A DNA stretch of 64,000 bases from Rhodococcus sp040643435 (GTDB taxonomy: Bacteria > Actinomycetota > Actinomycetes > Mycobacteriales > Mycobacteriaceae): assembly GCF_040643435.1 (NCBI RefSeq), contig NZ_JBEYUH010000001.1:310001-374000 (forward strand). The letters are read 5' to 3'. Below are positions 7,933 through 15,735 of this stretch, piece after piece. The position numbers and the translations under genes were made by a program. Within the stretch, counting starts at the first letter, position 1, and every line of letters begins with the position of its first letter. The notes beneath the pieces are model-generated. The model searched no databases and had not been told where the DNA came from. It saw only the letters and a program-made list of their open reading frames with translations.

Positions 7933-8586
7933 GTGAGCGACACCAACCAGCAGACCATGCTCGAACAACTCGGTGGGATCAGCGGGTTGGTCTACTCCAC
8001 GCTGCCGGTACTGGTCTTCGTTCCGGTCAACAGCGTGTGGGGACTCACGGCGGCCGTCTGGGCCGCGCTGGGCGTCGCGCTGGGAGTGCTCGTGTGGCGC
8101 ATTGTCCAGCGCTCGCCGATCCAGCCTGCGATCTCCGGTTTCTTCGGAGTGGCCTTGTGTGCATTCATCGCCCACCGGACGGGCGACGCGAAGGGCTACT
8201 TCCTCTTCGGCATCTACGCCAGTCTCGTCTATGGTGGCGCTTTCCTGGTGTCCGTGCTCGTCCGCAGGCCGCTGGTCGGCGTGATCTGGGGAATGCTCAA
8301 CGGCCAGGGATCTCGGTGGCGGTCCCATCCGAGGGCTGTGCGCGCCTACGATGTCGCGACGCTTGCCTGGACTCTGGTCTTCCTGGGCCGCTATCTCGTG
8401 CAGAACCATCTCTACGACGAAGACCGCACGGGGTGGCTGGCGGTCGCGCGTATCGGAATGGGCTGGCCGTTGACGGCCGTGGCGCTGCTGGTGACGCTCT
8501 GGGCGGTGCGTCGCGCCGACCGGGTTGTCGAGCCCCCGGTCGCGGAGACGGTCGACGACGGAATGCCGAGCAACTCCCGCGACTAG
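7933..8586 (+). CDS. DUF3159 family integral membrane protein
   Basis: 217-residue polytopic membrane protein, homologue of Rv2693c. About six hydrophobic segments are seen, for example LVYSTLPVLVFVPVNSVWGL, AISGFFGVALCAFIA, FLFGIYASLVYGGAFLVSVLV and MGWPLTAVALLVTLWAV. Conserved-looking features are the HRTGDAKGYFLFGIYAS loop and RPLVGVIWG. Function unknown. The GTG at 7933 directly follows GTAGGA. The stop is a CTAG tetranucleotide shared with the convergent ceoC stop. Confidence 0.83.
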   Translation: MSDTNQQTMLEQLGGISGLVYSTLPVLVFVPVNSVWGLTAAVWAALGVALGVLVWRIVQRSPIQPAISGFFGVALCAFIAHRTGDAKGYFLFGIYASLVYGGAFLVSVLVRRPLVGVIWGMLNGQGSRWRSHPRAVRAYDVATLAWTLVFLGRYLVQNHLYDEDRTGWLAVARIGMGWPLTAVALLVTLWAVRRADRVVEPPVAETVDDGMPSNSRD

Positions 8587-9236
8587 CGGTTGACGGCCCG
8601 CCGGAGATCGTCCTCGACGTCCTCCGCCGCGACGAACAGCAGCTCGTCGCCGCCTTCGAGTGGATCGTCCGGCTGGGGGACGATCACACGGCCACCGCGC
8701 AGAATCGCGACCAGAGCCACGTCGCGTGGCAACTCCAGTTTTCGTACCGGTTTCCCGGCGAGGGCAGTGGTATCCCGGAGCGTGACCTCCACCAGGTTCG
8801 CGCCCTTGCGGAGTGTCAGCAACCGCACCAGATCGCCGACGGTGACCGCTTCCTCGACCAGCGCGGCGAGCATGCGCGGGGTGGACACGGCGACATCCAC
8901 GCCCCACGACTCGTCGAACAGCCACTCGTTGCGCGGATCGTTGACGCGCGCCACGACCCTCGGGACGCCGAACTCGGTTTTTGCCAGGAGGCTGAGGACC
9001 ACGTTGGCCTTGTCGTCCCCCGTCGCGGCGATCACGACGTCGTACTGCTCGAGCCCGGTGGATTCCAGAGAACTGAGTTCGCAGGCGTCGGCGTGAACCC
9101 ACATCGCGTCCGGTACAGCATTCGGTTCGACGTGCTCGAGTTTGCGTTCGATCAGCATCACTTCGTGAGAGTTGCGCAGAAGTTCCCGCGCTATCGAACG
9201 TCCCACCGCACCGGCACCGGCGATGGCCACCTTCAT
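8583..9236 (-). CDS. ceoC: Trk potassium-uptake regulatory protein CeoC (TrkA family)
   Basis: Cytosolic NAD(H)-binding subunit of a Trk-type K+ uptake system. The 217-residue protein starts with a TrkA-N Rossmann domain (MKVAIAGAGAVGRSIARELL, then DVVIAATGDDKANVVLSLLAK) and ends with a TrkA-C domain (TLRDTTALAGKPVRKLELPRDVALVAILRGG). It is downstream of a second, similar gene (ceoB) on the same strand with a 24-base gap; the pair mirrors Rv2692/Rv2691. No TrkH/TrkG membrane subunit gene is in the window. Confidence 0.92.
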   Translation of the reverse strand: MKVAIAGAGAVGRSIARELLRNSHEVMLIERKLEHVEPNAVPDAMWVHADACELSSLESTGLEQYDVVIAATGDDKANVVLSLLAKTEFGVPRVVARVNDPRNEWLFDESWGVDVAVSTPRMLAALVEEAVTVGDLVRLLTLRKGANLVEVTLRDTTALAGKPVRKLELPRDVALVAILRGGRVIVPQPDDPLEGGDELLFVAAEDVEDDLRRAVNR

Positions 9237-9260
9237 GTGAGCTTCCTCTCGGTGAGCGGG

Positions 9261-9926
9261 TCAGTTCTGATCGACCGGTGGGTTCTCGGCACGCGTGACC
9301 GCCTCCGAGACCGAACCCGACACCGCTGCGATGTACACGCGATCCTCGGCCTGGAGCACCGTCCTGCGGTCGGGCAGCAGTCCGGTCCCGAATCTGATCA
9401 GGAACGCCACGCGGGATCCGGTGGCCTCCTCGAGATCGGTGACCCGCCGACCGACCCATCCCTCGTGCACGTCGATCTCGGCGATCGCGACCGATCCGGT
9501 GGGATCGCGCCAGCGGGCGCTCTCGCTGTCGCGCGTGAGCGCGTGCAGGAATCGATCGGTGGTCCACGGCACGGTCGCCACTGTGGGAATACCGAGCCGC
9601 TCGTACGCCGCAGCCCGTTTCGCGTCGTAGATCCTCGCGACGACGCGTTCCACGCCGAAGATCTCCCGGGCCACGCGCGTCGAGATGATGTTCGAGTTGT
9701 CGCCGGACGACACCGCGGCGAAGGCGTCGGCATGTTCGATTCCTGCGGAGATCAGCACGTCGCGGTCGAAACCCATACCGACGACAGTGCGTCCCGAGAA
9801 GTCCTGGCCGAGCCGCCCGAATGCCGTCTCGTCCCGATCGATGACCGCGACCTCGTGACCGAGCCGGAGGAGAGCCGTGGCCACTGCCGAACCCACTCGA
9901 CCACACCCCATCACCACGACGTACAC
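9261..9926 (-). CDS. ceoB: Trk potassium-uptake regulatory protein CeoB (TrkA family)
   Basis: 221-residue partner of CeoC with the same two-domain layout: TrkA-N (YVVVMGCGRVGSAVATALLRLGHEVAVIDRDE, then AAVSSGDNSNIISTRVARE) and TrkA-C (DVHEGWVGRRVTDLEEATGSRVAFLIRFG). Binding of NAD(H) or ATP by such subunits gates K+ channels. The GTG at 9926 matches the N-terminus expected from the glycine-rich loop; the frame remains open about 75 residues upstream but without family features. First gene of a two-gene operon with ceoC. Confidence 0.9.
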   Translation of the reverse strand: MYVVVMGCGRVGSAVATALLRLGHEVAVIDRDETAFGRLGQDFSGRTVVGMGFDRDVLISAGIEHADAFAAVSSGDNSNIISTRVAREIFGVERVVARIYDAKRAAAYERLGIPTVATVPWTTDRFLHALTRDSESARWRDPTGSVAIAEIDVHEGWVGRRVTDLEEATGSRVAFLIRFGTGLLPDRRTVLQAEDRVYIAAVSGSVSEAVTRAENPPVDQN

Positions 9927-10052
9927 CCCGCGGACTCCGTTCCGGTCGACGTTGCCGGACGGCCCGCACCGGACCGTCGAACCGAACGGTACCGCGTGCC
10001 GATGCTCGAGCGGCCCCGACCCGGCCGAGGCGTACTTCCTGGCCCGAACCGC

Positions 10053-10058
10053 ATAGGC
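10053..10058 (+). promoter_or_regulatory. -10 box placing transcript start on APC transporter GTG
   Basis: TAGGCT fits TANNNT and is followed by seven bases and then GTG at 10066, so the mRNA probably starts at the start codon (leaderless). This supports 10066 rather than the TTG at 10060 as the start. No good -35 is visible. Confidence 0.5.
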
Positions 10059-10065
10059 TTTGCGC

Positions 10066-12090
10066 GTGTCCAAGCTTTCCACCGCGGCGAAGCGGCTACT
10101 TCTCGGCCGCCCCTTCCGCAGCGACACCCTCGGGCACGAGTTGCTGCCCAAGCGCACCGCGCTGCCGGTATTCGCTTCCGATGCGTTGTCGTCGGTCGCC
10201 TACGCGCCGGAGGAGATCTTCCTCGTCCTCTCCGTGGCGGGTCTGTCGGCGTACGCATTCTCACCGTGGATCGGTCTTGCCGTCGCCTTCGTGCTCGTGG
10301 TCGTGATCGCCGGCTACCGCCAGACCGTGCGCGCCTATCCTTCCGGCGGAGGCGATTACGAGGTCGCCACGAAGAATCTCGGCTCCACCGCAGGGCTGGT
10401 CGTCGGCAGTGCGCTGCTCGTCGACTATGTCCTGACCGTGGCCGTGTCGTTGTCGTCCGCTGCGGCGACGGTCGGTTCGGCGGTGCCGTTCGTCGCCCGG
10501 CACAAAGTGCTCTTCGTGATCGCTGCGATCGTTGTGCTCACAGCGGTGAACCTGCGCGGTCTCCGGCGGGCGGGGAGAGCCTTCGCGGTGCTCACCTACA
10601 CCTTCGTCGGCTGCATGTTGCTCATGCTCGGCTCCGGCCTGTTCCGAATCGTCGTCCTGGGTGAGGAATTGCGAGCCGAGTCGGCGGATTTCGAACTCGT
10701 CGCCGAACAGACCGATCTGACGGCGATCGCGTTCGTTCTTCTGTTCGCCCGTGCATTCTCGTCCGGATGTGCGGCGCTCACCGGCGTCGAGGCCATCAGC
10801 ACGGGCGTGCCGGCCTTCCGGAAGCCGAAGGCGCGCAACGCGGCGACGACGCTGCTCCTCCTGGGCGGCATCGCCGTCACGCTGTTCCTCGGCATGGTCT
10901 TCCTCGCCGAGCGGCTCGGTGTCGTGGTCGCCGAGCACCCCGAGAGCCAGCTGCGCGGTGCACCCGAAGGGTACGAGCAGAAGACGCTCCTCTCTCAGAT
11001 CGCCCACGCGGTCTTCAGCGGCGTACCGGTGGCGTTCGTCGTGATCACGATCCTCACCGCGGTCATCCTCGTACTCGCAGCCAACACGGCGTTCAACGGT
11101 TTCCCCGTACTCGGCTCGGTTCTCGCACAGAATCGCTACCTGCCGCGCCAGTTCCACACTCGCGGTGATCGGCTGGCCTTCAGCAACGGCATCCTCTTCC
11201 TCGCGGGCATCGCTGTGATCTTCGTGTGGGTCTTCGAAGCCGAGGTAACCCGGTTGATCCAGCTCTACATCGTCGGTGTGTTCGTCGCCTTCAGCGTCGG
11301 GCAGGCCGGCATGGTCCGGCACTGGACCCGGCAGCTACGTACCGAATCCGATCCCGCTGTCCGGGGACGGATGGAACGGTCCCGGTTGATCAACGCGGTC
11401 GGGTGCGTCTCCACGTCCGTCGTGCTGCTCGTGGTGCTCACCGGAAAGTTCGCTGCCGGCGCGTGGATAGCCGTCATGACGATGATCGTCGCCTTCGTGA
11501 TGATGAAAGCGATCCGCCGGCATTACGACACGGTCACGGCAGAACTCGAGAGTGCGGACTGGGACGGGGTACTACCCAGCCGCACGCATTCGATCGTGCT
11601 CGTCTCGACCCTCCACCTGCCCACCATGCGTGCTCTCGCCTACGCCCGGGCCACTCGCCCGGACACCCTCGAGGCGATCACCGTCAACGTCGACGACGAG
11701 AGCACCCGGCGCCTCGTGCTCGAATGGGAGAAGAGCGACCTGACAATTCCGCTGAAGGTGGTCGAGTCTCCCTATCGTGAGATCACACGGCCCGTGCTCG
11801 ACTATGTCCGCCGGGTGCGGCGCGATTCTCCTCGGGACGTCGTCACCGTGTTCATCCCCGAGTACGTGGTGGGGCACTGGTGGGAGCAACTGCTGCACAA
11901 CCAGAGCGCATTGAGGCTCAAGAGCCGGCTCTTGTTCCAGCCGGGCGTGATGGTGACCAGCGTGCCCTGGCAGTTGCGCTCGTCCGCCTCGGTGCCCGGA
12001 AACGGACATGGCGGCGACGCGGGCTCCGCAGGACGAGCCGTGGCGGACGGACAGAAACGACAGTTCGACAACGAGGAGGAACCGCGGTGA
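10066..12090 (+). CDS. APC superfamily amino-acid/cation permease
   Basis: 674-residue integral membrane protein matching Rv2690c, of the APC (amino acid-polyamine-organocation) superfamily. The N-terminus SKLSTAAKRLLLGRPFRSD leads to about twelve transmembrane helices; the diagnostic first-helix motif is PVFASDALSSVAYAPEEIFLVLS and GYRQTVRAYPSGGGDYEVATKNLG follows. Residues about 480-640 form a soluble C-terminal domain (HSIVLVSTLHLPTMRALAYARATRPD), similar to that of KUP/USP-linked APC proteins. Adjacent K+ regulators suggest, but do not prove, a link to cation uptake. The stop overlaps the GTG of the next gene. Confidence 0.87.
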   Translation: MSKLSTAAKRLLLGRPFRSDTLGHELLPKRTALPVFASDALSSVAYAPEEIFLVLSVAGLSAYAFSPWIGLAVAFVLVVVIAGYRQTVRAYPSGGGDYEVATKNLGSTAGLVVGSALLVDYVLTVAVSLSSAAATVGSAVPFVARHKVLFVIAAIVVLTAVNLRGLRRAGRAFAVLTYTFVGCMLLMLGSGLFRIVVLGEELRAESADFELVAEQTDLTAIAFVLLFARAFSSGCAALTGVEAISTGVPAFRKPKARNAATTLLLLGGIAVTLFLGMVFLAERLGVVVAEHPESQLRGAPEGYEQKTLLSQIAHAVFSGVPVAFVVITILTAVILVLAANTAFNGFPVLGSVLAQNRYLPRQFHTRGDRLAFSNGILFLAGIAVIFVWVFEAEVTRLIQLYIVGVFVAFSVGQAGMVRHWTRQLRTESDPAVRGRMERSRLINAVGCVSTSVVLLVVLTGKFAAGAWIAVMTMIVAFVMMKAIRRHYDTVTAELESADWDGVLPSRTHSIVLVSTLHLPTMRALAYARATRPDTLEAITVNVDDESTRRLVLEWEKSDLTIPLKVVESPYREITRPVLDYVRRVRRDSPRDVVTVFIPEYVVGHWWEQLLHNQSALRLKSRLLFQPGVMVTSVPWQLRSSASVPGNGHGGDAGSAGRAVADGQKRQFDNEEEPR

Positions 12091-13370
12091 ATCGTCAGGC
12101 ACACCCGCGCACGGATTGGTCCGGCCGCAGGATCGAGGTGGTCCTCGGTAATCCCGCTCACGGCGGGGCGTGTGTCGCGCGGTTCGAGGGCAGGGTGGTC
12201 TTCGTGCGGCACGGCCTGCCAGGGGAGCGGGTGTTCGCCCGCGTCACCGAGGACCGTGGGGGATCGTTCTGCTTCGCCGAGGTGGAGGACGTGCTCGAGC
12301 CCTCGGCCGATCGCGTGGACCCGGTCTGCCCGATCTCCGGGCCGGGCGGTGCGGGGTGCTGCGACCTCTCGCATGCTTCCGTTCCGGCGCAGCGCCGATT
12401 CACCGGAGCAGTCGTGGAGGAGCAGGTGCGCCGACTCGGGGGCGTGGACCGCGAGATCCTCGTCGAGGAGATCCCCGGTGGTGCTCCGGACGGCACGCTC
12501 TGGCGCAGCCGCGTGCGGCTCGCGGTGGATGCGGCAGGCAGTCCGGGTTACCGGCGATATCGGAGTAATCAGGTCGTCACGGACCTGGCGTGTCCCCAGA
12601 TCGATCCGCGCGCGTATCTCGGACTCGCCGATCGTGTGTGGCGGCCGAACGGGGAACTCCAGGTGGTCCTGGACGGCGACGGGCACCGTCATCTCGTCGA
12701 GATCGCTCCGCCGCCGACCGGTGGTGGGGCGCGACGTCCCGGGCGCCGTGGAGCAGCCTCGCGGCGCGCTGCCGCGAGCGCGCCGCGCGCGGAGAAGGTG
12801 ATCGAGGGTTCGGGTCGTGTGCTCGAACGCGTCGGCGAGCGGGAGTGGAATGTGTCTGCGACCGGATTCTGGCAGGCGCATCGCGGTGCTGCGGAAACCT
12901 ATTCCGCGGTGGTGAGCGAATGGGCTCAGGCTTCGGCAGGTGCCACTGCATGGGATCTCTACGGTGGGGTCGGGGTGTTCGCCGCTGCGCTCGCCGAGCA
13001 GGTCGGGCCGTCCGGACAGGTCGTATCGGTCGAATCGTCCAGGACCGCTGTCGACGATGGAAGCGATGCGCTTGCCGACCTCGGCCAGGTGTCGTTCCGG
13101 CACGGTCGCGTGGAGCGGATCGTCGCCGATCTGCCGGAACCGGAGGTCGTCGTCCTCGATCCGCCGCGGGCGGGCGCAGGACGCGAGGTGGTGGCCGCGG
13201 TGGCCGACGCCGGTCCGCGGAGGATCGTTCATATCGGATGCGACCCCGCCGCATTCGGGCGCGATGTGGGACTGTACCGGGATCACGGCTTCGAACTGGC
13301 CGACGTTCGAGCCTTCGCGGCCTTCCCCTCGACCCACCATGTGGAGTGCATCGGCTTGTTCACCCGTTGA
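12087..13370 (+). CDS. TRAM-domain RNA m5U methyltransferase (TrmA/RumA family)
   Basis: SAM-dependent RNA uracil-C5 methyltransferase-like protein, 427 residues, homologue of Rv2689c. It has an N-terminal TRAM RNA-binding domain (IEVVLGNPAHGGACVARFEGRVVFVRHGLPGE), a Cys-rich patch (CPISGPGGAGCCDLSHAS) where RumA-type enzymes hold a Fe-S cluster, then the Rossmann methyltransferase with WDLYGGVGVFAAAL, VVVLDPPRAGAGREV and the nucleophilic Cys in HIGCDPAAFGRD. A basic insertion rich in Arg/Ala lies at about residues 207-232. The GTG at 12087 overlaps the permease stop (GTGA) with a strong GAGGAGGA in front. Confidence 0.88.
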   Translation: MNRQAHPRTDWSGRRIEVVLGNPAHGGACVARFEGRVVFVRHGLPGERVFARVTEDRGGSFCFAEVEDVLEPSADRVDPVCPISGPGGAGCCDLSHASVPAQRRFTGAVVEEQVRRLGGVDREILVEEIPGGAPDGTLWRSRVRLAVDAAGSPGYRRYRSNQVVTDLACPQIDPRAYLGLADRVWRPNGELQVVLDGDGHRHLVEIAPPPTGGGARRPGRRGAASRRAAASAPRAEKVIEGSGRVLERVGEREWNVSATGFWQAHRGAAETYSAVVSEWAQASAGATAWDLYGGVGVFAAALAEQVGPSGQVVSVESSRTAVDDGSDALADLGQVSFRHGRVERIVADLPEPEVVVLDPPRAGAGREVVAAVADAGPRRIVHIGCDPAAFGRDVGLYRDHGFELADVRAFAAFPSTHHVECIGLFTR

Positions 13371-13455
13371 GCCGGATCTCCATCCCACCCGGCGTCGACG
13401 ACCGTATGTGACCGGGCCGACAATGCGGTGCTTGCAGTGAAGTGGAGCAAAAGAT

Positions 13456-13474
13456 TGCTTGCAGTCTGCAAGCA
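13456..13474. promoter_or_regulatory. Operator of the MarR regulator: 19-base inverted repeat
   Basis: TGCTTGCAGTCTGCAAGCA is a perfect 9-1-9 inverted repeat about 50 bases upstream of the marR-type gene. Further half-site-like copies (GCTTGCAG at 13430-13437 and TTGCAAGC at 13505-13512) flank it. The size and dyad symmetry fit a MarR dimer, so autoregulation of the regulator-exporter operon is likely. Confidence 0.7.
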
Positions 13475-13525
13475 TCTGTATATTTGCATGCGGTAATCAA
13501 TTAATTTGCAAGCCGGAGGTTCGCT

Positions 13526-13984
13526 GTGTCCGACAAGGCTCAGGCTCACGAACTCGCCGACGCAATCTTTCTGCTCGGCCGGACGCTGCGGGGTGCTCTC
13601 GTGCACCACGACACCGACGTGCTCCCTTCCGCTCTCGTCGCGATATTGCTCATGCTCGCGCGGATGGGGGAGTGCCGCCCCAGCGAGCTCGCCGTGGAAT
13701 TGTGCGTCAGCCAGTCGTCGTTGAGCAGACAGATCGCAGAACTTGTCGAGCGTGGCCTCGTGGATCGGCATCCCGACCCCGACGACCGGCGCGCTCATCG
13801 CGTGAGCTGCTCGGAATCGGGACTCGAAATCCTCGATCTCGTGCGCAAACGCCGAACCGAACGACTTTCCGCCGAACTCGCGGACTGGGACGAGACGGAG
13901 ATCGCGAGCGCCATAACCACGCTCGAACGGCTCACTGCTTCCCTTGCTCCGCTCGTTGTCGATCCTCGAAGGAGCAATTCATGA
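13526..13984 (+). CDS. MarR family transcriptional regulator
   Basis: 152-residue winged-helix regulator. The DNA-binding part is MGECRPSELAVELCVSQSSLSRQIAELVERGLVDRHPDPDDRRAHRVSCSESG: a helix-turn-helix, then the wing with the usual DxRxxxV signature. The GTG at 13526 follows CCGGAGGTTCGCT. It overlaps the downstream exporter by ATGA, so the two are co-translated, and a 19-base palindrome upstream is its likely operator. Typical role: repressor released by a toxic small molecule that the exporter removes. The ligand is unknown. Confidence 0.92.
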   Translation: MSDKAQAHELADAIFLLGRTLRGALVHHDTDVLPSALVAILLMLARMGECRPSELAVELCVSQSSLSRQIAELVERGLVDRHPDPDDRRAHRVSCSESGLEILDLVRKRRTERLSAELADWDETEIASAITTLERLTASLAPLVVDPRRSNS

Positions 13985-15582
13985 CGACGGTTTCCGGACC
14001 CGGAGCGCACACGGTCGCTCCCGGGGAAGAGGAACAGATGACGCACCGCGAGATCCTCGTCGTGCTCTCGGGTCTGCTCGCGGCCCTTTTCACGGCGATG
14101 CTGAGCAGCACCATCGTGTCCACGGCTCTTCCCACGATCATCGCCGACCTCGACGGCACCCAAACCCAGTACGCGTGGGTCATCACCACCGCACTGCTCG
14201 CGAACGCGGCCTCGACACCGATCTGGGGCAAGTTCGCCGATCTGTTCAACAAGAAGCTTCTCGTCCAGCTCGGAATCCTGATCTTCGTGGGCGGCTCCGT
14301 CCTCGCAGGCATGGCGCAGAACGTGCCGATACTGCTCGCAGCACGAGTCGTCCAGGGCATCGGTATGGGATGTCTGACAGCCCTGGTCGTGGCCATCATC
14401 GGCAGCATCATCCCGCCCCGGACACGTGGCCGGTATTCCGGCTACATGGGTGCCGTCATGGCCGTGGCGATGTCCGGTGGACCCGTGCTCGGCGGTGTCA
14501 TCGTCGACACTCTCGGCTGGCGCTGGTGCTTCTTCGTCTCCGTGCCGATCGCCGTCGTGGCGCTGATGCTGCTGCAGCGGACCTTGCACATTACGACCGT
14601 CCGCAGGGAGAACGTGAGCATCGACTGGCTCGGCGCCACACTCATCACGGCAGCCGTGAGCGTCCTGCTCATCTGGGTGTCCTTCGCCGGTAAGGCCGGC
14701 TACTACGAGTGGGTCTCCGTCGAATCCGCACTGTTCGTGGGCGCCGGCCTGGTTCTGCTCATCGCGACTGTGTTCGTCGAGACGAAGGTCGCCGATCCGA
14801 TCATCCCGCCGAAGATCGTCACCGAGCGCACCACTGCGCTTGCGATCATCGCGTCCGTCGCGGTCGGTATCGGCCTGTTCGGCGCGACCACCTTCCTCGG
14901 TCAGTACTTCCAGACAGCGCGTGCCTACAGCCCGACGGTCGCCGGCCTGCTCACCATTCCGATGGTCGCCGGCACGCTCGTCTCGTCGATGCTCTCGGGT
15001 CAGCTCATCACCCGCTTCGGTAAGTGGAAGGGCTTCCTCATCGGCGGTGCCGTCCTGCAGATGGTCGGATTCGGTCTGCTCGGGACCGTCGATCACCTCA
15101 CGTCGCTGACCCTCATCGGCGTCTACATCGCGATCGTGGGCCTGGGCACGGGCATGCTCATGCAGAACCTCGTCCTCGCCGTACAGAACACGGTCAGCGT
15201 GCGGAATATCGGCGCCGCGAGCAGTTCCGTCGCCTTCTTCCGCACCTTCGGCGGGGCGATCGGTGTGTCGGTGCTCGGATCCATCCTCGCGGATCGTGTC
15301 GCGACGCTCTCGGCAGACGGCTTGGCGAAGCTCGGTGTGGACACCTCGGGAGGTGGATCCGGCGGAAGTCTCGATTTCTCCGCTATGCCGGCGCCGGTCG
15401 CGGAAGTCGTCCGTGCCGCCTACGGCGATGGGACGGCAACCCTCTTCCTCGTCGCAGCCGCGTTCGCTGTGGTTACCCTGATAGCGGTGATGCTGATTCC
15501 CAACCGGGCTCTGCGCACCACACTCGACCTCGTCGAGGAGGACCCGGCAGCCGACCGCGTCGAGCTCTCCTCGCAGGGGTGA
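13981..15582 (+). CDS. DHA2-type MFS multidrug exporter
   Basis: 533-residue major facilitator of the 14-helix DHA2 (EmrB/QacA) class. Signatures include TIVSTALPTIIADLDGTQTQYAW at the end of helix 1, GKFADLFNKKLLVQLG (motif A), LAARVVQGIGMGCLTALVVAIIG (motif B) and GPVLGGVIVDTLGWRWCFFVSVPI (motif C, antiporter class). The ATG at 13981 overlaps the marR-type stop. It probably exports a hydrophobic or cationic toxin in exchange for protons under control of that regulator. The pair is absent from the corresponding M. tuberculosis position, so it is an accessory insertion by comparison. Confidence 0.92.
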   Translation: MTTVSGPGAHTVAPGEEEQMTHREILVVLSGLLAALFTAMLSSTIVSTALPTIIADLDGTQTQYAWVITTALLANAASTPIWGKFADLFNKKLLVQLGILIFVGGSVLAGMAQNVPILLAARVVQGIGMGCLTALVVAIIGSIIPPRTRGRYSGYMGAVMAVAMSGGPVLGGVIVDTLGWRWCFFVSVPIAVVALMLLQRTLHITTVRRENVSIDWLGATLITAAVSVLLIWVSFAGKAGYYEWVSVESALFVGAGLVLLIATVFVETKVADPIIPPKIVTERTTALAIIASVAVGIGLFGATTFLGQYFQTARAYSPTVAGLLTIPMVAGTLVSSMLSGQLITRFGKWKGFLIGGAVLQMVGFGLLGTVDHLTSLTLIGVYIAIVGLGTGMLMQNLVLAVQNTVSVRNIGAASSSVAFFRTFGGAIGVSVLGSILADRVATLSADGLAKLGVDTSGGGSGGSLDFSAMPAPVAEVVRAAYGDGTATLFLVAAAFAVVTLIAVMLIPNRALRTTLDLVEEDPAADRVELSSQG

Positions 15583-15735
15583 CCTCGATCACGTACCGAC
15601 GTTCCGTCGGCCGACAACCAGGAGGTCACACGGAACCGAGGCGGTGGGGAGACACGCTCTGCTCCCGCGCTCCGTAGACTGAGGAAATCGCTCACGCGAC
15701 AAGCGTGAGGCACGAGCCGGAGGGAGCTGTTCCAG

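Noticed and set aside
7855..9969. Open frame of 704 codons on the minus strand
   Set aside because: It is out of frame with the well-supported ceoC and ceoB genes and has the Arg-rich composition of a shadow.
7914..10664. Open frame of 916 codons on the plus strand
   Set aside because: It overlies DUF3159, ceoC, ceoB and the permease start in other frames, is Arg/Pro-rich and shows no protein family; long shadow frames are expected at this GC content.
11802..13475. Open frame of 557 codons antisense to the RNA methyltransferase gene
   Set aside because: No start context and no family features, while the opposite strand has complete TRAM and methyltransferase motifs.
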